DNA of 33,960 nt from Rickettsia endosymbiont of Oxypoda opaca. Its GTDB lineage: Bacteria > Pseudomonadota > Alphaproteobacteria > Rickettsiales > Rickettsiaceae. Positions 26,139 through 33,757 of the stretch are shown piece after piece. Position 1 is the first letter of the stretch. Each line of letters begins with the position of its first letter. The stretch is from contig JAJIYK010000083.1 in the NCBI GenBank assembly GCA_020881235.1, positions 1-33,960 on the forward strand, given 5' to 3'. Made by a program: the position numbers and the translations under genes. The notes beneath the pieces were generated by a model. That model was given only the letters and a program-made list of their open reading frames with translations, was not told where the DNA came from and searched no databases.

Positions 26139-28703
26139 ATGAATTTATATAAAATTTCTCTTAATTTTTCTTTTTTAGAAGTAGTGGCTAAATTTATTAT
26201 TGATGAATTCGGTAAACAAAATTTGCAACCGCAGCTTAAGATAATATTACCTAATAATTTTGCTTGCACGGAGCTAAAAAAAATTTTAACCCTAGATTAT
26301 CAAATCACAACTTTACCGACTATTATCCCCTTCACAGCTATTATTGCGGATAGAAAAAATACCTCTGAAGATTATGAACCAATAGCCCCTTTAGAAGAAA
26401 AGCTTCTCCTAGCGGAAATAATTATCAATTACGATAAGTTACAATTTAGCATGAGCGAAGCACTAAAGGCAGCTGAACTTTTAAGCAAATTATTTAACGA
26501 ACTAATAAGCAATGATATTTCTATAAAATCTATTGAAACTTATAATAATTCTAAATATTGGCAAACAATTTATAAATTCTTAGAATACGGCTTTGACGGA
26601 TGGCAAACAAAAATAAAGGAGCTAGGGAAGCAAAATAGAGCCGCCTATAAACTGGCAATATTGCAAGAAGAAATAACAAAAATAAAAAATAGTAATAAAG
26701 GGGTGATAATAGCAGGATTATTTGCTAAGGATATTATGTCCAAAAAGTTTTTACAAGAATTAGTGTCTATCCCTTCCGTATCTATAATTAATCCTGAGAC
26801 AAGCTTTCCCGATCCTGCTACTTCACCTAATAATATATATTATGCGGAACCCTTAAATATTTACGAAGAAGCACAGCAAATAGCTTTAATATGCCAACAA
26901 AACCTCAGTCAAAAAGTCGCAATTATTGTAAATAATCAAAAAGCTAAAGAAATATACGGTAATTCTTTACTTAAATATTCGCTAGAATTCGTGGATTTGC
27001 TCGGTAATGATTTAGCAACTACTAATATTAGCCATATATTAGTTACCATTAGCAAAATACTATGTAATAATTTCGACTTAAAAACGTTATTTTTATTGCT
27101 AAAAAATCCTTTAATAAATTCCTTGGAAATTCAAAAATTAGAGATATTGTTATCAAATAAAAATCGCTTTATCTCATCTCCAAAATATTTATTATTGATA
27201 GTAGAGGCAACAGAGGACGAAGAGCTAATAATCTATTGCAGGGAGTTAATTAGCATTTTATTTGAGGCTAAAGTCTATACTATCCAGGATATTTTAAAAA
27301 CTACTAGCGAAGTCGCCGCAAAGCTTTATCCAAATATTTGGCAAGAAGAAGGAGGGAAAGAAATATTAGAATTCTTGGCTAATTTAACAAATTTTAGCCG
27401 ATATATAACTCTTGAGAGCAAACAAGATTTTCCGAAAATTTTTGCTTCTCTAATATCTAGCGTGCGATATTTCAATAGTAATAACACCGCTAATATAATA
27501 ATCGGCTGTGCAGAGGATTTAGCCCTATCAAAATTTGATTTAGTGATTTTACCGAACTTTACCGGTGAAAACTGGCCGCCGCCTGCCCCTATTCATCCAT
27601 GGCTTAGCAAGGAAGCACGGAAACAGTTAGAAATAAATTATGATGAAATCTTTACGGCTTTATCTTTATATCATTTTTATTTGTTTTTACATAATAAACA
27701 AGTAATTATATTACGCTCTAAAAAACAGGACGGTAAACCTACGACCCCGTCTAACTTCTTATTAAAATTACAGCTTATTTTAGGAGAAAAATTACAGTAC
27801 GGTTATCCTGAATTTATTTCAGGAGCTATAAAGATGCCGAAACAAATTCGGCATGAAAAAAAACTAATAAAAGAAGGTCAAATTAAAGGAGCATATAGTA
27901 AAACTTTCCCGAACATATTATCGGTTACCGATATAGAAACACTAATAAGAAATCCATACAGTTTTTACGCTAAAAAAATTCTAAATTTACGCAAAAAAGA
28001 TATGATTTGGGAAGAACCTAAAATATCGGATTTCGGTAATTTTATCCATAAAGTATTAGAGAAATATTCAAAGGATTATGACCGCCAAAGTTATGATCAG
28101 TATGTCGATTCCAATATAAAGCAACAACTCCTAATAAATATCGGCAATAATATTTTGCAAAACACGACTCTACCGGTATACACAAAAAAGACCTGGCAAA
28201 TAAAGCTCCTACCGCTTGCTAAAGCTTTTATTTCATTTGACGATGAGCAAAGAAAAAATTGTAAAAATATTTATTTTGAACTTAAAGGTGAATTACAGCT
28301 AAACATTGCGGGGCATAATTTAAAAATTATCGGCATAGCCGATCGAATTGAAATCAACAAATTAAATCAAGTAACTATACTAGACTATAAAACCGGTGCT
28401 ATTCCAAGTAAAAAAGAAATTGATTCGGGGCTATCGCCGCAGCTTATTATTGAAAGCTTAATGATATTAGAAAACGGCTTTGCAATTATGCCTAATATTG
28501 ACCATGATATAACCATCGCTTACGTAAAAATTTCGAGTTCCGAGCCTTATATTCAATTAACGGCAATAAAGTTAAACAAAGAAGCTTTAAACCGTCACAA
28601 ACAAGGATTAATAAACTTATTAGAATATTATATAACTAATAAATTCTTCCCTTACGATGTAGATTTATTGAAGTATAACGATTATTTACATTTAAGAAGA
28701 TAA
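26139..28703 (+). CDS. addB: AddB-like double-strand break repair nuclease subunit
   Basis: This 854-residue alphaproteobacterial-type AddB partners with AddA in processing double-strand ends for RecA. The body is an inactivated helicase fold, as is usual for AddB. The C-terminal nuclease domain is intact: GIADRIE with Asp735, ILDYKTG with Asp749 and Lys751, and a QL motif (LSPQLIIESLM) just after. The internal stretch PNFTGENWPPPAPIHPWLSKEARKQL matches family memory for AddB. Residues ~555-573 (YPEFISGAIKMPKQIRHE) come from a small palindromic repeat inserted in frame. addA is not in the window. Start at 26139 (MNLYKISLNFSFLE). Confidence 0.88.
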   Translation: MNLYKISLNFSFLEVVAKFIIDEFGKQNLQPQLKIILPNNFACTELKKILTLDYQITTLPTIIPFTAIIADRKNTSEDYEPIAPLEEKLLLAEIIINYDKLQFSMSEALKAAELLSKLFNELISNDISIKSIETYNNSKYWQTIYKFLEYGFDGWQTKIKELGKQNRAAYKLAILQEEITKIKNSNKGVIIAGLFAKDIMSKKFLQELVSIPSVSIINPETSFPDPATSPNNIYYAEPLNIYEEAQQIALICQQNLSQKVAIIVNNQKAKEIYGNSLLKYSLEFVDLLGNDLATTNISHILVTISKILCNNFDLKTLFLLLKNPLINSLEIQKLEILLSNKNRFISSPKYLLLIVEATEDEELIIYCRELISILFEAKVYTIQDILKTTSEVAAKLYPNIWQEEGGKEILEFLANLTNFSRYITLESKQDFPKIFASLISSVRYFNSNNTANIIIGCAEDLALSKFDLVILPNFTGENWPPPAPIHPWLSKEARKQLEINYDEIFTALSLYHFYLFLHNKQVIILRSKKQDGKPTTPSNFLLKLQLILGEKLQYGYPEFISGAIKMPKQIRHEKKLIKEGQIKGAYSKTFPNILSVTDIETLIRNPYSFYAKKILNLRKKDMIWEEPKISDFGNFIHKVLEKYSKDYDRQSYDQYVDSNIKQQLLINIGNNILQNTTLPVYTKKTWQIKLLPLAKAFISFDDEQRKNCKNIYFELKGELQLNIAGHNLKIIGIADRIEINKLNQVTILDYKTGAIPSKKEIDSGLSPQLIIESLMILENGFAIMPNIDHDITIAYVKISSSEPYIQLTAIKLNKEALNRHKQGLINLLEYYITNKFFPYDVDLLKYNDYLHLRR
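27803..27856. repeat. Small type-E RPE inserted in frame within addB
   Basis: CCTGAATTTATTTCAGG (27808-27824) and ATGCCGAAACAAATTCGGCA (27834-27853) are two adjacent hairpins of the type-E repeat. The encoded peptide PEFISG recurs in the recG insert as TEFISG. The outer frame is missing, as in the other in-protein copies. Confidence 0.75.
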
Positions 28704-28711
28704 AAATATTC

Positions 28712-28832
28712 CGGCATTATTGTATAACTATCGGAATCGTCATTGTGAGCGATTGAAGGCTTTGTTGTATGGCTCGAATTTTTGCAAAGCGTACGGTGTC
28801 ATACCGTGGCTTGACCACGGTATGACACCATA
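28712..28832. repeat. Collapsed type-A palindromic element
   Basis: The frame remnants GGCATTATTGTATAACT (28713) and TTTGTTGTATGGCTCG (28761) are followed by GTGTCATACCGTGG-CTTGA-CCACGGTATGACAC at 28796-28828. This is a single perfect hairpin instead of the usual two halves with a CCAG-N20-CTGG centre, which looks like a deletion between the halves. It ends 8 bp from the stop codon of ldcA, between convergent genes. Confidence 0.8.
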
Positions 28833-28836
28833 CTTA

Positions 28837-29811
28837 TCAAATATCCATTATTAACTTAAAATTACCGTTATCGGTAGAAATAATTTTACTCGCCGTATTG
28901 TAAATAATCGGATCGTTAATTTTGTCATGCCCAAATCTGTTAGTCTTAAATACCGGAATAGTTAAACTAGTGGCAAAATTATTAAGTACCGCCGTAATAT
29001 CTTTATCTTCAGGAGCAAAACTACCGAATATTATTGCTTTTACGTCTTTTAATAACCCCGCTTGTTGTAGGTGTAGTAAAGTCCTATCTAGCTGGTAAGG
29101 TTTTATATTGACATCTTCCAAAAAAAGAATTTTATTAGCGGTTTTTATTTGCCAGTTTGTACCGATGCTTGTCTGCACCATAGTTAAATTACCGCCGGTA
29201 AGCTTACCGGAACTGATTTTGCTTGATTTTGCTATAGAATTAATTGCCGATAAGCCGCTAATCGTAACTTGCTTGAATTTGCCGGAAATTATTTTGGCTA
29301 TTTTCGTGAAATTATTACGATTTTTCTCGGGCTTTAATATTTCAGTTATAACGCTGCCGTGAATGGGTTTCCAATTCCATTCTTGAGCAAGGAAAATATG
29401 CAGTGCAGTTATATCGCTATAACCTATAAAAAATTTTTCTTTAGCCGGTTTTGCTAATTTTTGTAAATACGGAATTAGTTTTGCCGAGCCGTATCCGCCT
29501 CGTAATGCCCATATTATATGATTTGAGCCGTCAAATAATGCATTTTTTAAAAAATCAAATCTTAATTCATCGCTATTAGAATGAAACGGTCTTTTTGTAG
29601 TGTCAACACATCCAACAGGTATATTTAATTTTAATGAACTAATATTTTTTAAAGTGGATAATTCGGTATTATCAGCACCGGAAGCCGGAGCAACAACCGT
29701 AATTGATTTATCTTTTAATAATTCAATAAATTTAAGATTATCTTTTTGGAAATTTGTATTTGAAAATGCAGATAACATAAAAAATATAGTTAGAGTAAAA
29801 AAAATACGCAC
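28837..29811 (-). CDS. ldcA: LD-carboxypeptidase, S66 family
   Basis: This 324-residue enzyme removes the terminal D-alanine from the tetrapeptide of peptidoglycan or recycled muropeptides. The S66 triad can be placed at Ser132 (IGYSDITAL), Glu232 (FLEDVNIKPYQLDR) and His295 (RFGHDKINDP), with spacing that matches characterised members. TVVAPASG at 38-45 and ALRGGYGSA at 102-110 are also family signatures. A hydrophobic N-terminus (MRIFFTLTIFFMLSAFSNTN) looks like a signal peptide, so this copy probably acts in the periplasm, unlike cytoplasmic E. coli LdcA. It fits functionally with the ampG gene earlier in the window. It is transcribed alone. Confidence 0.93.
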   Translation of the reverse strand: MRIFFTLTIFFMLSAFSNTNFQKDNLKFIELLKDKSITVVAPASGADNTELSTLKNISSLKLNIPVGCVDTTKRPFHSNSDELRFDFLKNALFDGSNHIIWALRGGYGSAKLIPYLQKLAKPAKEKFFIGYSDITALHIFLAQEWNWKPIHGSVITEILKPEKNRNNFTKIAKIISGKFKQVTISGLSAINSIAKSSKISSGKLTGGNLTMVQTSIGTNWQIKTANKILFLEDVNIKPYQLDRTLLHLQQAGLLKDVKAIIFGSFAPEDKDITAVLNNFATSLTIPVFKTNRFGHDKINDPIIYNTASKIISTDNGNFKLIMDI

Positions 29812-29857
29812 AATATGAAAACTAATTTAATTTGTAAAATACACCTCTGATGTCATT

Positions 29858-30088
29858 TCGGTGTTGTTGCATGGCTACCGGAATCGTCATGGCGAGGCGT
29901 CTTTGGTGTCGTTGCATGGATCGAATTTTGGTGTCATTCTAGCTAAAAGCGGGAATCCAGAAAAAACACTTAAAATAAGCAAAATTATATAGAAATTTAC
30001 TATATAATTCGCTTAAATATTCTCTGGATTCCTGCTTTCGCAGGAATGACATATAGCACTTTTCTCGAGCCATGCAACAATGCTCGTA
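29858..30088. repeat. Type-D palindromic element with AT-rich centre
   Basis: The element is framed by GGTGTTGTTGCATGGCTACC (29860) and CTCGAGCCATGCAACAATGC (30064-30083), with a second frame end at 29913. The core arms are GTGTCATTC...AAGCGGGAATCCAG and CTGGATTCCTGCTTTCGCAG GAATGACA. Between them a further AT palindrome (ATTATATAGAAATTTACTAT area, ~29984-30015) forms a long stem. It fills the 303-bp gap between ldcA and the operon to its right. Confidence 0.8.
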
Positions 30089-30113
30089 GGTGCATATATT
30101 TTAAGAATGGGGT

Positions 30114-30488
30114 CTATAGTTTAGGTAGATCAAGGAATAAGGTTTTGATAGTTTTAATTAAATTAAGAATTGTATTTACTGCTTCTTTTTCTTCAGTAAA
30201 AATGCTACTTATCTCGTTACCGATTACTTGTAAATCGGTAATTATTTTTGATAAACTATTATTATCGTTTTGAATTTTAATAAGAATATTATCCAAAGAT
30301 TTTAATATCTTATCTGTACCTTGATATAACATTAGATGTTTTTTAGCTTGTTTTATAAGGTCAACCAGATCTACTATATATTCATTATAAATATTATTAT
30401 TTATAGCTCCTTGAGATTGATTTAATACTTCTATTAAGTCTTTTATTTTTAAAATTACTGCAAGAATTTTAGATAATGTTTCTATCAT
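30114..30488 (-). CDS. Small helical protein encoded downstream of the chitinase gene
   Basis: This 124-residue protein has no recognised family. It is almost wholly alpha-helical, with long heptad-like runs (LSKILAVILKIKDLIEVLNQ; VDLVDLIKQAKKHLMLYQGT; LSKIITDLQVIGNEISSIFT) and no cysteine. The hydrophobic face is strong, but no clear transmembrane helix or signal peptide is present, so a coiled-coil bundle or an amphipathic membrane-active protein are both possible. It starts 13 bp after the chitinase-like gene with AGGTG as ribosome binding site, so the two are translated from one mRNA. The partnership suggests a shared export or targeting role. This is inference only. Confidence 0.65.
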   Translation of the reverse strand: MIETLSKILAVILKIKDLIEVLNQSQGAINNNIYNEYIVDLVDLIKQAKKHLMLYQGTDKILKSLDNILIKIQNDNNSLSKIITDLQVIGNEISSIFTEEKEAVNTILNLIKTIKTLFLDLPKL

Positions 30489-30501
30489 TATTTAGCACCT
30501 A

Positions 30502-31320
30502 CTATTTATTGATATTTTTTAATACGGTATTTATATAGGAAAACGATGGTTGTGTATCTATACCGCTATAATCTCTATTCATATTCCAAAGCATAACTCC
30601 TGCTAAAGACTCATTAGCCGCCCATGATGATAAAGAATTAGCCATATCTAATGTTAAAATATTTTCGGTAGTGCTTTTCCCCGGCATAATACCTAAGCAA
30701 ATTTTATTGCTTGGTATATTCCATTGGTTAATATAATAATCCTTAATATCGGCTTTGATTTGTTCATCAAAAGTAATATTTGGGCTAACCGTTATATAAT
30801 ATTCCATAAAATTAATATAATCTAGATAACTATAAGCTTCTATAGATAGTGGTTTCCAATAGCTATCCCATCCTTGTCCGGGTACTGTGAGAGTTAGCAT
30901 CTTGTCAGGGTTTAGTGCTCTTAAAGATTTTATTAAAGAAAAGGTTTTTTGTTGTAATCCATCCTTATTAGGTTCCTCAATATCTAGATCGCATCCGTCT
31001 AAAGTATATTTAATCAAAATACGGGTAATAGCCTTAGACATATTACCTATATCATTCCATAAATTAGATTTACTTAAGAAATAAGGGCTTGTTCCTCCTC
31101 CTAAAGCTAATTTAACTTTAGCACCTTTATTACGGGCATAAGATATGATAAATTTTATCTGGTCATCAGTAATAGTAGTTATACCGTTAATAGTATCCTG
31201 GGCGTTAAAGTTGAAGCTTCCAAAAGCTATATTGATTACTGTTTGTTTAGTAATCGGACAAGCTTGTAAAGCATTTAAATAATCAGAATTCCAAGAAGCA
31301 AGATATATTTCGAATTTCAT
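30502..31320 (-). CDS. GH18 chitinase-like protein
   Basis: This 272-residue glycoside hydrolase family 18 barrel is compact and complete. The catalytic signature DGxDxDxE is perfect (DGCDLDIE at 108-115, acid Glu115). The substrate-binding VKLALGGG (69-76), the M-x-Y stretch INFMEYY (169-175) and the terminal barrel tryptophan GVMLWNMN (Trp245) are in their expected places. The family cleaves chitin or other GlcNAc polymers by substrate-assisted catalysis. No signal peptide or chitin-binding module is present. In a tick, flea or insect host, chitin of the gut matrix is a plausible substrate; peptidoglycan-like or N-glycan substrates are alternatives. It is first in an operon with the helical protein and is preceded by a large inverted repeat. 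Confidence 0.87.
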   Translation of the reverse strand: MKFEIYLASWNSDYLNALQACPITKQTVINIAFGSFNFNAQDTINGITTITDDQIKFIISYARNKGAKVKLALGGGTSPYFLSKSNLWNDIGNMSKAITRILIKYTLDGCDLDIEEPNKDGLQQKTFSLIKSLRALNPDKMLTLTVPGQGWDSYWKPLSIEAYSYLDYINFMEYYITVSPNITFDEQIKADIKDYYINQWNIPSNKICLGIMPGKSTTENILTLDMANSLSSWAANESLAGVMLWNMNRDYSGIDTQPSFSYINTVLKNINK

Positions 31321-31370
31321 TTTTCTATAAACCTCATTTTAAATCTAGGATCAAGTTGCATATAACACTC

Positions 31371-31414
31371 ACTGATTAAGTTTAGTCAGTATACATTAGA
31401 TAAACTTAATCAGT
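31371..31414. promoter_or_regulatory. 14-bp inverted repeat upstream of the chitinase operon
   Basis: The perfect arms ACTGATTAAGTTTA (31371-31384) and TAAACTTAATCAGT (31401-31414) are separated by 16 bp, 50 bp upstream of the GH18 start. Size and place suit an operator. A T-run (TTTTTT) lies 5 nt beyond the right arm on the plus strand, but no plus-strand gene leads into it, so a terminator role would only be for antisense transcription. Confidence 0.45.
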
Positions 31415-31450
31415 CTAGCTTTTTTCTTCATTGTATTCTCATACGTGAGC

Positions 31451-31475
31451 ATAGGCGTTGTTGCATGGATACCCT
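31451..31475. repeat. Solitary repeat frame end
   Basis: AGGCGTTGTTGCATGGATAC is the common terminal motif of the palindromic elements, standing here without a core, between vapC and the chitinase operon. Confidence 0.65.
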
Positions 31476-31505
31476 TGCATATCCTATCAGTATATATAAT
31501 AAATA

Positions 31506-31922
31506 TTATCGAATTAATTTAATATCAGCATTTTCTATTTCCAGCTCTACCCATATTTTATCGGTAGTATATACAATCATATTATAATATATACCGGTAG
31601 CAATACATGCTCTATCACCAAGTGATAAACCATATTCTTTAGTATAATTAGTTAGTTTGCCTGCCTCAATTGCTATATCCTCAGAAAAAGGAATAATTTC
31701 TGGGACAATATCTGTTATTATTTTATCGATTTCATCTACTGGAATATTTGATCTTGCTAGTACGCTAACAAATTCGCTTAAATTAACACTTGATATGCTA
31801 CTGCTTGCTATAATATCTTCCAGTATTTCATAGCCTACTTCTTTTTTTAAAAGTGCTATAACTGCCGATGTATCTAATAAAGCCTTTTTAGATTTTATTG
31901 GTATTTTATTCTTTTGCTGCAT
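31506..31922 (-). CDS. vapC: VapC-type PIN-domain ribonuclease toxin
   Basis: This 138-residue PIN-domain endoribonuclease is the toxin of a VapBC pair; such toxins usually cut tRNA or rRNA. The four acidic active-site residues can be placed: Asp17 (ALLDTSAVIALL), Glu50 (SSVNLSEFV), Asp103 (GLSLGDRACIATG) and Asp121 (VYTTDKIW). All are present, so the toxin should be active. The start at 31922 overlaps the end of vapB by 17 bp, which couples translation. The N-terminal ~12 basic residues before the PIN fold are slightly longer than usual. Confidence 0.93.
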   Translation of the reverse strand: MQQKNKIPIKSKKALLDTSAVIALLKKEVGYEILEDIIASSSISSVNLSEFVSVLARSNIPVDEIDKIITDIVPEIIPFSEDIAIEAGKLTNYTKEYGLSLGDRACIATGIYYNMIVYTTDKIWVELEIENADIKLIR

Positions 31923-32148
31923 CTTCTTTTCTCATATTTCTCAACTCACCAGACAAATCAATATCTTTATATTTATCCAGGATATTTCTAGCTTTTTCTA
32001 AATTTGAATGAAAAGTTGAAACTATTAACTCTGAGTCATTATATTTGATTGATACTTCATCCCCAATCTTTAATTTTAACTTTTGTCTAACTTTAGCAGG
32101 AATAGCAAGCCTACCGTTATTATCAATGTAACTTTTTTGTGCTATCAT
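31906..32148 (-). CDS. vapB: VapB-type AbrB-family antitoxin
   Basis: This 80-residue antitoxin has an N-terminal SpoVT/AbrB swapped-hairpin DNA-binding domain (MIAQKSYIDNNGRLAIPAKV, then RQKLKLKIGDEVSIKY) and a C-terminal toxin-wrapping tail (LEKARNILDKYKDIDLSGEL). It neutralises VapC and represses its own promoter with it. First gene of the operon; the last 17 bp overlap vapC. Complete pair. Confidence 0.9.
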   Translation of the reverse strand: MIAQKSYIDNNGRLAIPAKVRQKLKLKIGDEVSIKYNDSELIVSTFHSNLEKARNILDKYKDIDLSGELRNMRKEDAAKE

Positions 32149-32348
32149 AAAAAGCCTATAATTTTTTATTTATTAGATTTCTATAATTTTATTATTTATC
32201 TTAGAATAAATCAATACATAAATTAGCAAAATAATATTTTTAAAGTTTTTCATTATTTATAATAAACTTAATTCTCTGTTTGCAACAACTTAAAGAACAC
32301 ACCTCACCTCGAACTACAGCATATTATATTATTTAAAGTAAAGATTAT

Positions 32349-32388
32349 TGTTGTAAATAATAGCATTACTATGTTATTATTTACAACA
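32349..32388 (+). promoter_or_regulatory. 14-bp inverted repeat running into the ATPase start codon
   Basis: The perfect arms TGTTGTAAATAATA (32349-32362) and TATTATTTACAACA (32375-32388) have a 12-bp spacer. The final A of the right arm is the A of the start codon ATG. In DNA it could be an operator for autoregulation; in RNA it would hide the start region in a hairpin. No Shine-Dalgarno sequence is seen between the arms and the ATG. Confidence 0.5.
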
Positions 32389-33647
32389 TGATTAATAGAC
32401 ACATAATATCGTTTGTAAAACAATCTTTAAAAGATTTCTCTGCGGTTCTTATTATTGGAGCTAGGCAAGTGGGGAAGTCTACAGTAGTAAAGCAATTATA
32501 TGATGAAGGAATTTTTAAATCATATATTACTTTAGATGATATTTCTCAATTAGAAGCGGCTACCGGCGACCCTCATGGATTTATAAAAAATGCAAATTAT
32601 CCTCTTGCGATTGATGAAATTCAAAGAGCTCCTGATCTTTTAAAAGCTATAAAAAAATCAATTGATGAAGATAAAAGACCCGGTCGTTTCCTTTTAACCG
32701 GATCGGCTAATATTTTTTCTTACCCGGGAGTGTCCGAAAGCTTGGCAGGACGCATTGACGTAATACATCTTGAAGGGTTAAGCCTAGGAGAAATTTTAAA
32801 TCAAAATAAACCCTCTTCCTTTATATTAGATATTTTTTCAGGGTTAACTATTCATGAATTAAAAGACAAATGGACTAAAGAATTAGAATATAAACCGGAA
32901 ATAAATAATCAATTTTTAAATGAATATATTTTCTATGGTGGATTTCCGGAAATTGTCTTAAAAAAGCAAGAAAGATTTCGTGAACGTTGGTTTTCTTCTT
33001 ATCAATCAGCCTATATTGAACGAGATGTAAGAAATATAAATAAATTTTTAGACGTTGTTTCTTTTGCTAAACTTTTTCGCCTGATTGGTTTACAAAGCGG
33101 TAATTTATTAAATCAAAAGAATTTAAGTATTGAAATAGGGTTAGATCAAAGAACAATATCAAGATATTTAGAGATTCTAGAAACAACTTTTCAGGTAAAT
33201 CAATTAACGCCTTGGTTTAGCAATACACGTAAAAGATTAATTAAAACTTCTAAAATCTATATGAATGATTCAGGCTATGCTTCATATTTACATGGTATAA
33301 CAACTCCTAATTTGTTGTTAAAAAGCCCTTATTATGGAACGATATTCGAAACATGGTTATGGGCAGAACTTAGGAAATTATTAACCTTAACTACGGGCGT
33401 AGAGCAAGCATTTTATCGCACACACTTAGGAAAAGAGGTTGATTTTCTGCTATATAAAGGTGATATATTTTGTGGTTTAGAGTGCAAAGCCACGGAAACT
33501 ATTCAGAGCCGGCATTTTATGGGGCTTAAAGATTTATCTGAAGCACTAGCACCACGAATTATGCATGGTATTATACTTTATACCGGTAATGAAATAATCA
33601 CTTTTTCAGATAAATTTCTTGCCGTACCTTTAAGATGTATCCTTTAA
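32388..33647 (+). CDS. AAA ATPase with DUF4143 domain
   Basis: This 419-residue protein joins an N-terminal AAA_14 ATPase and a C-terminal DUF4143 domain, a widespread pairing in bacteria and archaea and often multi-copy in Rickettsia. Walker A is GARQVGKST (24-32), Walker B-like PLAIDEIQRAPDLL at about 72-85, and sensor FLLTGSANIF follows. The middle helical section has YIERDVRNI, and the end (EVDFLLYKG...GLECKAT) resembles a PD-(D/E)XK-like fold, so a nuclease-like role has been suspected for the family. Function is unproven. The gene is divergent from vapBC, and its start codon is part of an inverted repeat. Confidence 0.9.
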   Translation: MINRHIISFVKQSLKDFSAVLIIGARQVGKSTVVKQLYDEGIFKSYITLDDISQLEAATGDPHGFIKNANYPLAIDEIQRAPDLLKAIKKSIDEDKRPGRFLLTGSANIFSYPGVSESLAGRIDVIHLEGLSLGEILNQNKPSSFILDIFSGLTIHELKDKWTKELEYKPEINNQFLNEYIFYGGFPEIVLKKQERFRERWFSSYQSAYIERDVRNINKFLDVVSFAKLFRLIGLQSGNLLNQKNLSIEIGLDQRTISRYLEILETTFQVNQLTPWFSNTRKRLIKTSKIYMNDSGYASYLHGITTPNLLLKSPYYGTIFETWLWAELRKLLTLTTGVEQAFYRTHLGKEVDFLLYKGDIFCGLECKATETIQSRHFMGLKDLSEALAPRIMHGIILYTGNEIITFSDKFLAVPLRCIL

Positions 33648-33757
33648 ATAAATTGAGATAAAAAAGTAATAGCCGGTACTATCAAAGCAAGATTTATCAA
33701 TAATATAGTCATATAAATTTACAACTATTCTATAACCAAATATCGGAATAGTCAATA

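Noticed and set aside
31371..31426. Rho-independent terminator on the plus strand
   Set aside because: The hairpin and nearby T-run fit loosely, but the T-run is 5 nt off the stem and no plus-strand gene reads into it; an operator fits better.
33644..33712. 22-residue hydrophobic minus-strand peptide (MTILLINLALIVPAITFLSQ...)
   Set aside because: It looks like a small membrane toxin but has no ribosome binding site, no antisense RNA signal, and overlaps the end of the ATPase gene; chance is likely in AT-rich DNA.
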